From: Methylophaga sp.
Lineage (GTDB): Bacteria > Pseudomonadota > Gammaproteobacteria > Nitrosococcales > Methylophagaceae
DNA: 49,880 nt
Direction: 5' to 3'
NCBI RefSeq assembly: GCF_030651745.1
Contig: NZ_JAUSCC010000096.1
Span: 1-49,880, forward strand
Shown piece after piece: positions 37,345 to 44,958 of this stretch. Made by a program: the position numbers and the translations under genes. The first letter of the stretch is position 1. Each line of letters begins with the position of its first letter. The notes beneath the pieces were generated by a model, which saw nothing but the letters and a program-made list of their open reading frames with translations, made no database searches and had not been told where the DNA came from.

Positions 37345-37892
37345 AGAGCAGTGGCGGACGTCAGGTTGAGAATCTCATTGCAAAGTTCATCGACCGGCCT
37401 ATCGGAGTTCAAACGCATAATCGGGCAAGTCAATCCCGACATCCAGCCCTCATGGAGATCAAAACTGCGAATTGGAGCCTTCGCATAATCGTAGCTCGCT
37501 GCCCAGCTCATAAATTCGAGATGGTGATCGTGCATGTCGCCCCCAGGTAGAATCCGATCACCATATCGTTTTTGCTCTCTCTCAGATATTCGAGCCATCC
37601 GAACCGACGGATCAAGATAAAGGAATACAACGAGCGTAAAGTGATGCAGTAGTGGATCTCCCCACTTACAGACCGAGCCAGACAAAACCCAATGTTCTTT
37701 ACGCTGAATGTCGTGCTCGATCATCTTTATGCGTTCTGATGGATCACGCCTGTGTGTAAATGGTGGTTCACTTGTATGCCAATAGTACGAGTCTGTATCG
37801 AGATGGTAACCACCAATCTCTCTCGCGAGGTGAGCGGCCAGTGTTGAGGTCCCTGAACCTGATGCTCCAAAGATGTGAATGCGATGGTTCAT
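37341..37892 (-). CDS. P-loop kinase-like protein (cassette gene)
   Basis: The 183-residue product resembles adenylate-kinase-like P-loop proteins. The N-terminus is HIFGASGSGTSTLAAHLA: a Walker A loop in which the usual Lys is Thr. I recall related proteins with GSGTTT, so this may be a subfamily trait. Later come DTDSYYW, EHWVLSGSVCKWGD, VVFLYLDPSVRMARISERE (lid-like Arg residues) and LNSDRPVDELCNEI. The cassette junction lies 15 bp before the ATG. It is coupled to the methyltransferase; the substrates of both are unknown. Confidence 0.8.
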   Translation of the reverse strand: MNHRIHIFGASGSGTSTLAAHLAREIGGYHLDTDSYYWHTSEPPFTHRRDPSERIKMIEHDIQRKEHWVLSGSVCKWGDPLLHHFTLVVFLYLDPSVRMARISEREQKRYGDRILPGGDMHDHHLEFMSWAASYDYAKAPIRSFDLHEGWMSGLTCPIMRLNSDRPVDELCNEILNLTSATAL

Positions 37893-37894
37893 GA

Positions 37895-38383
37895 CTAGAT
37901 GCCTAACGCCGAGCTCACCGTATCTGTGTGCAGCGAATTGTTAAGTTTGATTTCCATAGGCTGATAAGCCAAACCTGCCAACTCACCTGCCTCACCCTTG
38001 CACTCAAAGCCGTACTTCTCATATGCGGGAATTGAGGACAGGGACGCTCTTACAGTTACAGTATCAACCTTCGCATAATCCAGAACTGATGAAATCAACT
38101 TCCTACCAATCCCCTCCTTCTGATGTTCAGGACTAACAAAAAGCATTGCAATGTGTCGGCCTTCCTTGAGCTCGATTACGCCTTCAATGTTTCCATCGTT
38201 GTCGGCGACAAGCATCACATTGTCGCCATTCATTCTGTCAAGAAAGGCATTGCTCTCAGCAATTTTCGAAAAGGTTGCAATCCCTTCTTCAGACAATGTG
38301 TCAGCAACAGACTGCAAAAACGAAGCCATGCAAGTGGCAGTTACAGCAGCCAGATCCTTCTCTTCCATTTTTCTGACAATCAC
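37895..38383 (-). CDS. GNAT-family N-acetyltransferase (cassette gene)
   Basis: The 162-residue protein has the GNAT acetyl-CoA loop in FVSPEHQKEGIGRKLISSVL (about 80-99; Q-x2-G-x-G/A type) and the C-terminal IPAYEKYGFEC. GNAT enzymes are common cassette cargo and can acetylate antibiotics, amino acids or proteins; the target is not visible. GTG start with GGGGAG upstream; an ATG five codons later is the alternative. The C-terminal 15 or so residues are encoded by attC B, and the stop codon lies in the next cassette. Confidence 0.85.
   Translation of the reverse strand: MIVRKMEEKDLAAVTATCMASFLQSVADTLSEEGIATFSKIAESNAFLDRMNGDNVMLVADNDGNIEGVIELKEGRHIAMLFVSPEHQKEGIGRKLISSVLDYAKVDTVTVRASLSSIPAYEKYGFECKGEAGELAGLAYQPMEIKLNNSLHTDTVSSALGI
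37901..37946 (-). other. attC site B
   Basis: On the minus strand ACTTAAC (matches RYYYAAC) leads into a stem GCT...CAC / GTG-AGC and ends with GTTAGGC (matches GTTRRRY). At 46 bp it is shorter than the usual 57 bp or more. Confidence 0.8.
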
Positions 38384-38398
38384 CGAACTCCCCCGAGT

Positions 38399-38427
38399 AC
38401 TTAACGCCGTGCTTGGTCTTGTTAGTT
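38399..38427 (-). other. attC site C, shortened
   Basis: Only 29 bp on the minus strand, from AACTAAC to GTTAAGT. It shares CCAAGCAC and GGCGTTA with site D but lacks the roughly 24-bp central hairpin found there. It looks like a deletion derivative. Confidence 0.6.
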
Positions 38428-38430
38428 TGA

Positions 38431-39096
38431 TTACTGGTCAAACCTAAAAATTGCTTTAAAGCCACATTGCACGCGCTTTTGAGTGACTTTGTGTATGCTG
38501 GTATAGAATTCATCAAAGTGCTTTTTATGGCGAATGACAGAATCCATGTTTTCCATATTGTTTTCAATAAAGTGAAACAGCTGATTATTAAGCACGGAGC
38601 TTTCTACGCTAATATTATCCAACGACTTGTTCACGGCCTCATAGTCTTCAGAAAACACATCTGTGAGTTTTACATTCCAAAATTCCAGTTCGCGGTGTGA
38701 CTTATATAAACTTCGTCTAGCTTGATACAAATGACTCCAAACGTTATTTAAATGCTCAATACGCTTTGCTGATATGTCTTTGCTCTCCACTAGTAATCCG
38801 GGAACTGGACATATGTGGTTGTACTGGAACAGCAACTCATGCAAGTGCTCTTCGATTTCATCTATTGAAGCAACGTACTTTTTAGCAGCCAAGTAGGCAT
38901 CTTCTTTACGCTTACTACTTAGCCATTGAAAATAAGTAAAAAAGCCGAAGGCAAAACCAAAAAAAGTTACAAGAAGCGTACCGATATCAGTCCACTTCAC
39001 GCCTGAGAATATGTTTTTATGCTCAGTAGCGCCAATACAGTATCCGATCACTAATAAACATAGCGCTACAAACAACCCAATTCCATATTTCATCAT
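38431..39096 (-). CDS. Two-TM protein with helical cytosolic domain, unknown (cassette gene)
   Basis: I do not recognise a family. The 221-residue product has TM1 (about 5-22), TM2 (about 37-57), then a charged boundary SSKRKEDAYLAAKKY and about 150 mostly helical residues rich in Glu, His and Asn. TM placement suggests both ends cytosolic. It fills its own cassette, immediately after the MMKYG start. Two neighbouring cassettes encode proteins of the same layout, so shared function, perhaps membrane stress or phage defence, is an inference only. Confidence 0.7.
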   Translation of the reverse strand: MMKYGIGLFVALCLLVIGYCIGATEHKNIFSGVKWTDIGTLLVTFFGFAFGFFTYFQWLSSKRKEDAYLAAKKYVASIDEIEEHLHELLFQYNHICPVPGLLVESKDISAKRIEHLNNVWSHLYQARRSLYKSHRELEFWNVKLTDVFSEDYEAVNKSLDNISVESSVLNNQLFHFIENNMENMDSVIRHKKHFDEFYTSIHKVTQKRVQCGFKAIFRFDQ

Positions 39097-39128
39097 TTTT
39101 TAAACTCGAAGTGTTGCAGCTTAGCTCA

Positions 39129-39176
39129 AACTAACGCCGCATTCAGCGGCTTGTCCGCTGCAGTGCTTGGTTAGAA
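39129..39176 (-). other. attC site D
   Basis: On the minus strand TTCTAAC, then a strong hairpin CAGCGG-ACAAG-CCGCTG, then GGCGTTAGTT. Total 48 bp. The second box differs from GTTRRRY at one position. The reading frame of the next gene upstream ends inside it. Confidence 0.8.
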
Positions 39177-39757
39177 GCGCTCATAGCATCCAACTCGCTT
39201 GGATCACGTAAATACATTTTGACTAACTGACGCTTATTGAGGCCTTTGTTGCTAAGCCCTATGTCCTCACGAATTGCTTTGTATAGCTCATCAACAGCAA
39301 AAAGCGTGTTACCGCCAGATTCAGATACTTTCTGAAAATTCAGCTGGGCGTTAATGACTTTCGGAGAGCCCCATAAAACGACATTCGTTTTAAATTCCAC
39401 CATGAAGTCAACAAGCTCCTGTTGTGAGGGCGGCTCAAGCGAGACATTTTCGTTCTGCTCAGACATCATTCTTGCCACCATATCCAAGAAGCCTTTATAA
39501 AGCTCTACCTTTCTGCTCCGGTGAGCCTCTTCAATTTCCCTTTTCTTAATCTGTGCTTGAGTATAGAGCGCTCCTCCGACACCCACTAGAACAGTGGCCA
39601 TTGCTCCGACAACTGCTGCAGACACGGAAGGATTTGCGCTTTCTAGGAACTTCAGCAATCTACCCAGTATTATCCAGACAAAATAGCCCGTCCCAACAAT
39701 TATCCCTATACCGAATATGAATCCAATGGCTTGAGCCAATTTGGGATATTTGTTCAT
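39143..39757 (-). CDS. Two-TM protein with helical tail, unknown (cassette gene)
   Basis: Unrecognised family. The 204 residues show TM1 (about 9-35), TM2 (about 45-66), then a strongly charged helix IKKREIEEAHRSRKVELYKGFLD and a helical C-terminal domain. The final SASNQALQRTSR is encoded by attC D; I recall similar NQALQRT tails on other cassette proteins. The start ATG lies about 15 bp inside the cassette. Function unknown; same design as its two neighbours. Confidence 0.72.
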   Translation of the reverse strand: MNKYPKLAQAIGFIFGIGIIVGTGYFVWIILGRLLKFLESANPSVSAAVVGAMATVLVGVGGALYTQAQIKKREIEEAHRSRKVELYKGFLDMVARMMSEQNENVSLEPPSQQELVDFMVEFKTNVVLWGSPKVINAQLNFQKVSESGGNTLFAVDELYKAIREDIGLSNKGLNKRQLVKMYLRDPSELDAMSASNQALQRTSR

Positions 39758-39766
39758 TTACTTACC

Positions 39767-39851
39767 TTCTAACGCCGCTCAGCACGTGCGTCTTTGTAGT
39801 GGAGGCGAAGCCGCAATGAAAAAGGCGTCGCGGTGACTGGCCTGGTTAAGT
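39767..39851 (-). other. attC site E
   Basis: The longest site, 85 bp. On the minus strand it runs from ACTTAAC (matches RYYYAAC) through internal repeats including GCGGCTTCGCC to GGCGTTAGAA. The best-formed attC of the array. Confidence 0.85.
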
Positions 39852-39878
39852 TTCAGATCCATCAACCATGGTATCGGA

Positions 39879-40568
39879 TCACACCTTTTTGATCATGAGT
39901 TCGAGAAAGTCATCCTGCTGCTGTCCATCGATAAAGCTCCATCGGGCAAGGATGCCCCACAAGAAATTGCCCACGTACTTCACGGGATCATCGGTGTACA
40001 CACTAGAATTCTTTAGCCTGTTGATATTTTCATTTAGAAGCTTGAATGATTGATGGACTCTCGCGTCCTGAATAGCAACATTATTGAGCACATAATTGAC
40101 TTCAGAAGCCAGCAACTCCATTTCGAAAAGCAGGTCCTGTAGGAAGTCATTGCGATTGTTGAGACCATTAAGGACGTCGTACCAGCGTTGCTTGTCATTA
40201 GCATCAAAATACGTCCTGAATTCAACGTGGTCACACAGTTTTTTGGGCAGCTGCGTATCATGCCCCCCCACAGAGCTCCAAAGTAACACTTGAATTACAG
40301 ATTCTTTAAACTGCTGATACTGTTGGCTCAAGTTATCCCGTAGTAATTTTCGGCGCTTAGCCTCTGGATATTGAACAACCAAAGCCCAGAAAAAGAAGCT
40401 TCCCAAGTAAGCGACGCACAAGTTGAACAAAATTGAATTCCCGATGTGCAGTGACTGCAATATCGGTTCTACCCAAGTTCCTTTTAGTGGGGTAATCACG
40501 GGCTCAGAAGCTCCTGAGAAGAGACCGAATGTCGCAATAATGGCGAGAAAGATCAGAAAATACTTCAT
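39879..40568 (-). CDS. Two-TM protein with helical cytosolic domain, unknown (cassette gene)
   Basis: Unrecognised family. The 229-residue product has TM1 (about 3-20), TM2 (about 45-65), then KRRKLLRDNLSQQYQQFKES, a helical region with FLQDLLFEMELLASEVNYVL, and a C-terminal KYVGNFLWGILARWSF. It is the cassette closest to the array's right (5') side, so it would be the most recently acquired if the integrase had been on that side. The start ATG is about 45 bp inside the cassette; GGGAGCATT... lies upstream without a strong SD. Confidence 0.7.
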   Translation of the reverse strand: MKYFLIFLAIIATFGLFSGASEPVITPLKGTWVEPILQSLHIGNSILFNLCVAYLGSFFFWALVVQYPEAKRRKLLRDNLSQQYQQFKESVIQVLLWSSVGGHDTQLPKKLCDHVEFRTYFDANDKQRWYDVLNGLNNRNDFLQDLLFEMELLASEVNYVLNNVAIQDARVHQSFKLLNENINRLKNSSVYTDDPVKYVGNFLWGILARWSFIDGQQQDDFLELMIKKV

Positions 40569-40607
40569 GGTTGCCAGTTTCCCACGACCTGTAATGCTCC
40601 CTTAGAA

Positions 40608-40656
40608 ACCTAACAGCATGTTAGCGAGGCCCTCGGCCACATAAGAATTATTAGCG
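40608..40656 (-). other. attC-like site F (right end of array)
   Basis: On the minus strand CGCTAAT, an internal GGCC-GAG-GGCC hairpin flanked by ATGT/ACAT, and final GTTAGGT (matches GTTRRRY). The first box is degenerate in the same way as site A. It could be a diverged attC or part of an attI remnant. Confidence 0.55.
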
Positions 40657-41042
40657 GGCGGCCTTTTAATTTATGGCCGCTCGTAAACAGGTTTTCTAAC
40701 AAATTGAATTTATGTGTTTTTTTAGCTGCTGCTTTTGGCCAGTTAGTAATAAAAGGCCAATTGAGCTGATTCAAGTGATTAGTCGGGCCGGAATGGCGTT
40801 TAGAAAACGCTGTATTTGAATGGAGAAGTTGGGCCACTAAGTTGGTTTTGTGAGATGACACCGCTTTTGAGAAAAGCGGTATGTGGTGAGAGCAAATTGT
40901 CTGCTGCATGGCTTAGCGTCCGTGGGCCTGTTAATGGACTTTACTTCAGCTTATGTGGCAACAGCAAGTAATCTGCAGATTTAATTTTGCTTGTCATACT
41001 AGATAAGAATAGTAAGTTAACCCGTTTCAATATGAATGATAC
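40657..41042. other. Noncoding, hairpin-rich stretch right of the array
   Basis: There is no convincing gene. Three hairpins are visible: GCGGCC/GGCCGC (40658-40680), GCGTTT-AGA-AAACGC (40796-40810) and CCGCTTTT-GAG-AAAAGCGG (40861-40879). A 99-codon minus-strand reading frame (40610-40909) ends in site F but has an implausible composition and no SD. This is where an attI or integrase would be expected if the array were complete; neither is seen. Confidence 0.5.
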
Positions 41043-41073
41043 AAAAACGCCGACATGAAGTCGGCGTTTTTTT
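41043..41073. terminator. Terminator downstream of the second chemoreceptor
   Basis: ACGCCGAC-ATGAA-GTCGGCGT with A-run on one side and T-run on the other. It ends the minus-strand chemoreceptor gene 27 bp after its stop and can work in both directions. Confidence 0.9.
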
Positions 41074-41099
41074 GGATCATCAGTTGTTGATGAAAATAC

Positions 41100-42800
41100 T
41101 TAAGAAACCTTAAATTGTCTGACCATTTTGCCCAAGGTTTCACTCAACTCTGCAATACGCTGGCTGGCTTCAGCAACTTGCTCTGCGCCGTGGGCGGTAT
41201 CTTCTGAAACCATTTGAATATTTAACACGTTATGATTAATTTCATTAACGACATGATTCTGCTCTTCGGCGGAAGTTGCAATCAAGGTATTCATATCGGT
41301 AATGGCATTGACTGAATGAGTAATTGCATTCAGTGATTCGGTGGCATTTACTGCTTTGGAAACTAATCCCTCAATACTGTTTCTATTTTGTTCCATCGAG
41401 GTCACTGCATGGTCAGAGCCTTGTTGCAGGTTCGAAATAAGGGTTTCGATTTGTTTGGTCGAATCCTGGGTTTTTTGGGCCAGTGACCGTACTTCATCGG
41501 CTACCACAGCAAAACCTCTTCCCTGCTCGCCAGCACGGGCAGCTTCGATAGCGGCATTCAGTGCCAACAGGTTGGTTTGCTCAGCAATGTTTTTGATAAC
41601 CACCAGCACGGTGCCGATATTTTCACTACCTGATTTTAAATCTCTGATAACCGTTGTTGAGGTGTTAATTTCTGAGGCCAATTGATTTATCGATGCCACA
41701 ATTTCGCCAACAACCATACGACCTTTTTCGGAATCTTTACCGCCATTTATCGCTGCTTGAGAGGCTTTTTCAGCATTAAGCGCGACTTCTTGGACCGTAG
41801 CCGTCATTTCGGTAATGGCCGACGCAACCTGGCTGGTTTCATTTTTCTGTTTTGCAACATTCTCATTGGTTGAGCTGGTGACAATCGAAGTCTGCTCGGC
41901 AGCCGTTGATAACTGTTCTGATGCAGACGCAATCCCCACCACCAGACTTTGCAGCTTTTCAACAAAATCGTTGAATGTTCTGCCCATCGCTCCCACTTCA
42001 TCAGTACTGGTGAAATGCATGCGTTTAGTCAGATCATTATCTTTCGCCATCGCACTCAGCGTGTTCATGACTTCTTTAATCGGCGTCACAATATTGCTGA
42101 TGATGATTTTTGAGATAAACACGCCAATGATGAGTGCGGCAGCCGCCATCGCGATTAAGCTGAACAGGCTGGCATTTTGAACCTGTTGAACACCTGCGAT
42201 CGACCGCTTACTGATGTTACCGATAGTGGCTTGCATGCTCTCCAGCGTGATAAACAAATCCGCTTCGATTTCTTTTAACTTATTCTGCTCTTCCGCTGAA
42301 AGATAGCCGCCACCAGACATACTACCGCCACGTTGAATGACTTTTATCGCACTCTCCACGTAGGTTTGGTAATTTTCCTGTTGAGCCACAATTTTGGCAG
42401 TGCTTTGTTCCAGGCTAGCAATGTCTGTTAATAATTCAGGTTGGAGACTTTTATTTTCAGCATCATCCAGGATCGTCAGAATCTCCTGTAGGCCCTGAGC
42501 ATTTTCAATCGTAATATTTTCGATGGCTTCAATGTGACCTTTAATCACATTGCGTGAGGCACCCGATCGGGCATCTGCCAATAGCTCTTGTAAAGCGATG
42601 GTTTTTTTCAGCTGCAGTTGGCTGGTTTGGGTAACACGGCTTTCCAGTGGAATGGCTAGTTCATACATCACATTAAATTCAGCAGAAATATCGTTCATTT
42701 TAACGATGGCCAATACTGCAATCAGGATCTGCATCAAGCCAAGCACGATAACAATACTGAAGATTTTCTTGCCGATAGGGAGGTTGTTAATAAACTGCAT
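41100..42800 (-). CDS. Methyl-accepting chemotaxis protein
   Basis: Chemoreceptor of 566 residues: TM1 (about 13-31), periplasmic helical sensor (about 33-208) with an unusual Gly/Ser stretch [13 protein letters not shown] in the middle, TM2 (about 212-234), a HAMP domain ([20 protein letters not shown]) and the signalling domain with tip [20 protein letters not shown]. No C-terminal CheR pentapeptide. GGAG lies upstream of the ATG. Ligand unknown. It is not close in the sensor region to the other chemoreceptor in the window. Confidence 0.94.
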   Translation of the reverse strand: MQFINNLPIGKKIFSIVIVLGLMQILIAVLAIVKMNDISAEFNVMYELAIPLESRVTQTSQLQLKKTIALQELLADARSGASRNVIKGHIEAIENITIENAQGLQEILTILDDAENKSLQPELLTDIASLEQSTAKIVAQQENYQTYVESAIKVIQRGGSMSGGGYLSAEEQNKLKEIEADLFITLESMQATIGNISKRSIAGVQQVQNASLFSLIAMAAAALIIGVFISKIIISNIVTPIKEVMNTLSAMAKDNDLTKRMHFTSTDEVGAMGRTFNDFVEKLQSLVVGIASASEQLSTAAEQTSIVTSSTNENVAKQKNETSQVASAITEMTATVQEVALNAEKASQAAINGGKDSEKGRMVVGEIVASINQLASEINTSTTVIRDLKSGSENIGTVLVVIKNIAEQTNLLALNAAIEAARAGEQGRGFAVVADEVRSLAQKTQDSTKQIETLISNLQQGSDHAVTSMEQNRNSIEGLVSKAVNATESLNAITHSVNAITDMNTLIATSAEEQNHVVNEINHNVLNIQMVSEDTAHGAEQVAEASQRIAELSETLGKMVRQFKVS

Positions 42801-42831
42801 TTGAACTCCGTGGAAAAGTCTTTATAACAAA

Positions 42832-42853
42832 CGCTATTATTAATCTAATAGCG
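42832..42853. promoter_or_regulatory. Inverted repeat upstream of the second chemoreceptor
   Basis: Perfect 8-bp arms CGCTATTA and TAATAGCG with 6-bp spacer, centred about 43 bp before the start codon, in the promoter-like A/T-rich region. A regulator site is possible. The remaining gap (42854-43059) holds nothing else I can support. Confidence 0.4.
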
Positions 42854-43059
42854 GTTGCAAGCGGATTAAGCTTAATTTTTTTTCGAAAATGTATTCAATT
42901 AAATGGCAGTTAATAACTTAAATACTGGTTTAATTGACGCAAAGGTAAAATTGTACAGACATTGTCCTTTGGTTAATTTTTTATTGGGGGATTTTTTGAA
43001 GTGGTTTTTGAAAGCCAGCTTATCTGAAAAACAACTGAACCCTGCCAATAAAACAAACA

Positions 43060-43089
43060 AAAAAACGCCGGCATAACGCCGGCGTTTTT
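43060..43089. terminator. Terminator downstream of amtB
   Basis: ACGCCGGC-ATAAC-GCCGGCGT flanked by A and T runs, 25 bp after the amtB stop on the minus strand. Confidence 0.92.
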
Positions 43090-43113
43090 GTTGGAGCGGT
43101 AACACTGTCAGGT

Positions 43114-44367
43114 TTATTTATCAGAAGTAAACTCCGGATAAGCGGACATTCCACATTCGTTAATATCCATACCTTCCATTTCTTCCTCTTCACTAACCCG
43201 TAACTTGGCGAATTTGTTGATAATCGACAAGACGATGTAGGAAGCGATAAACATCCACGCAAAGGTCACTACTGTACCGATGGTCTGACCAGCAATTGTT
43301 GCATCGGGATTACTGAACAGTACTGCAAAGATCCCCCAGATACCTGCCGTCCCATGCACTGAGATAGCACCAACCGGATCATCAAGCTGCATTTTATCCA
43401 GGAAGATGACAGATAACACCAGCACGATACCACCCACTGCACCGATAATCAGCGCCAGGCCAGGGCTAGGCAGCAAAGGTTCAGCGGTAATGGACACCAA
43501 ACCAGCTAATGCACCACTGATAGTCATGGTTAAGTCTGTTTTACCGAACAGGAATCTAGCCAGTAATGATGCGGCAACCATGCCTGCCGCTGCAGCCATG
43601 TTAGTGTTCACAAAGATTTTCGCTACAGCGTTGGCTTCTTCAATGTTAGCGATTTTTAATTCAGAACCGCCATTGAAACCGAACCAGCCAAACCAAAGGA
43701 TAAACATACCTAATGTTGCCATCGGTAAGTTGGCACCTGGAATCGCATGAACTTCACCGTTTTTACCGTATTTGCCTTTACGCGGACCAATAATGATAAC
43801 GGCTGCCAACGCGGCGGCGGCACCGGCCATATGTACAACGACTGAACCGGCAAAGTCTTGGAAACCCAGTTGATCCAGGAAACCACCACCCCATTTCCAG
43901 TAACCTTCTACCGGATAGATAAAGCCAACCATAAACACAGCAAAGATCAGGAACGGCCACAGGCGCATACGTTCAGCAACAGCACCTGAAACAATCGACA
44001 TGGTCGCTGCAGCAAACACCGCCTGGAAGATAAAGTCAGCCATCGCTGAATAATATGGCGCGCCTTCACCACCCGCTAAAACAGATTCGGCACTGTTGTC
44101 TTCACCCAGGAAGAAATCAATGCCCGGAATCCAGGAGTTCACCGGATCGGCTGGATACATGATGTTATAGCCCACCACGAAATAAACCAGACAGGCAATG
44201 CCATATAACAGCACGTTTTTATTGAGGATTTCGACGGTATTCTTGCTGCGTACCAATCCTGATTCCAACATGGCAAAACCAGCTGCCATCAGCATCACCA
44301 GCGCTGTACACATCAGGAAATAAAATGTGTCCAGCGCATAACTCACTTCAATTACAAGGGTATCCAT
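43114..44367 (-). CDS. amtB: Ammonium transporter
   Basis: Inner-membrane Amt/Rh channel for ammonium. The 417 residues have 11 TM helices. The pore twin histidines are His179 (VVVHMAGAAAAL) and His338 (AISVHGTAGIWG); FVVGYNIMYP, GAVAERM and LWFGWFGFNGGS are also family-typical. There is no long signal peptide. It follows glnK by 9 bp, the classic pairing in which GlnK blocks AmtB when nitrogen is plentiful. The C-terminal tail after helix 11 is cytosolic and ends EFTSDK. Confidence 0.97.
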   Translation of the reverse strand: MDTLVIEVSYALDTFYFLMCTALVMLMAAGFAMLESGLVRSKNTVEILNKNVLLYGIACLVYFVVGYNIMYPADPVNSWIPGIDFFLGEDNSAESVLAGGEGAPYYSAMADFIFQAVFAAATMSIVSGAVAERMRLWPFLIFAVFMVGFIYPVEGYWKWGGGFLDQLGFQDFAGSVVVHMAGAAAALAAVIIIGPRKGKYGKNGEVHAIPGANLPMATLGMFILWFGWFGFNGGSELKIANIEEANAVAKIFVNTNMAAAAGMVAASLLARFLFGKTDLTMTISGALAGLVSITAEPLLPSPGLALIIGAVGGIVLVLSVIFLDKMQLDDPVGAISVHGTAGIWGIFAVLFSNPDATIAGQTIGTVVTFAWMFIASYIVLSIINKFAKLRVSEEEEMEGMDINECGMSAYPEFTSDK

Positions 44368-44376
44368 TGTGAACTC

Positions 44377-44715
44377 CTAAATAGCGTCGTCGCCGGTTTC
44401 ACGCGTTCTGATTCGAACGGCTGATTCCAGCGATGAAACGAAAATTTTGCCATCACCGATTTTTCCGGTTTTGGCACTGGCAGTAATGGCATCAATGGCT
44501 TTCGCCAGATCGTCATCCGCTACGACTAACTCAAGTTTTAGTTTGGGTTGAAAATTAACCGTATACTCCGCCCCCCGGTACATTTCGCTGTGGCCTTTTT
44601 GTCTTCCATAACCTTTTACTTCGGTCACAGTAAGACCTGTTACACCAACTTCATGAGTGGCAGCTCTTACCAGCTCTAGAGCATGCGGGCGAACAATCGC
44701 CGTGATCATTTTCAT
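44377..44715 (-). CDS. glnK: P-II nitrogen regulatory protein
   Basis: Signal protein that senses 2-oxoglutarate, ATP/ADP and uridylylation. The 112-residue chain has the signature YGRQKGHSEMYRGAEY with Tyr51 of the T-loop, the uridylylation site, and the C-terminal TGKIGDGKIFV. CAGGAG precedes the ATG. Pairing with amtB identifies it as GlnK rather than GlnB. A sigma-54-like promoter lies upstream. Confidence 0.96.
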   Translation of the reverse strand: MKMITAIVRPHALELVRAATHEVGVTGLTVTEVKGYGRQKGHSEMYRGAEYTVNFQPKLKLELVVADDDLAKAIDAITASAKTGKIGDGKIFVSSLESAVRIRTRETGDDAI

Positions 44716-44765
44716 TTCTCGCTCCTGTTGATTTAAATGAAATAATTTTTACCCCCACGAAACAA

Positions 44766-44782
44766 TGAAATTTTTATGCCAA
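44766..44782 (-). promoter_or_regulatory. Sigma-54-like promoter for glnK-amtB
   Basis: On the minus strand TTGGCAT-AAAAA-TTTCA matches the -24/-12 consensus TTGGCAC-N5-TTGCA except at two places; one is the G of the -12 GC pair, which weakens it. It is 50 bp upstream of the ATG, where a nitrogen-controlled promoter would be expected. Confidence 0.5.
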
Positions 44783-44827
44783 CAGATTTACTCTAATAAA
44801 AACAAGTATTTGGGAAACTGGTTTGAA

Positions 44828-44850
44828 TAAAAAACGGGAAAATACTCCCG
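44828..44850 (-). terminator. Terminator downstream of the NarX/NarL-type operon
   Basis: On the minus strand CGGGA...(T)CCCG forms a stem with A/T-rich loop followed by six T residues. It sits 109 bp after the response-regulator stop. The 108 bp between hold nothing recognisable. Confidence 0.65.
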
Positions 44851-44958
44851 ATTTCCGCACCGCTACGGATCGGGCGCACCAAAATGGTTCGAGATTGGAA
44901 AGACAGGCATGGGCTAAAGCAGTAAAGCGCGTCACTGCGTTAGTTAAATGTAGAGTGG

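Larger units (their letters stand above)
36635..40656 (-). mobile_element. Integron cassette array without integrase (CALIN-type)
   Basis: Six attC-like sites (36635-36682, 37901-37946, 38399-38427, 39129-39176, 39767-39851, 40608-40656) separate six minus-strand genes. In each, the end facing left reads GTTRRRY or a near match on the minus strand (GTTAGGT, GTTAGGC, GTTAAGT, GTTAGTT, GTTAGAA, GTTAGGT), as at cassette junctions. Junction-to-junction cassettes are about 40613-39773, 39772-39135, 39134-38405, 38404-37907 and 37906-36641. No tyrosine recombinase with an IntI patch lies in the window. All genes share one orientation, as expected for cassettes. Confidence 0.85.

Noticed and set aside
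40610..40909. 99-codon minus-strand reading frame ending in attC F, possible sixth cassette gene
   Set aside because: No ribosome-binding site, its composition (rich in His, Ser, Asn, with hairpin-derived segments) does not look like protein, and its 5' side has no recognisable cassette border.
41000..41020. Possible attI or additional cassette junction (GTTAACT on the minus strand)
   Set aside because: One mismatch in a short motif with no partner box or hairpin, and no integrase nearby.
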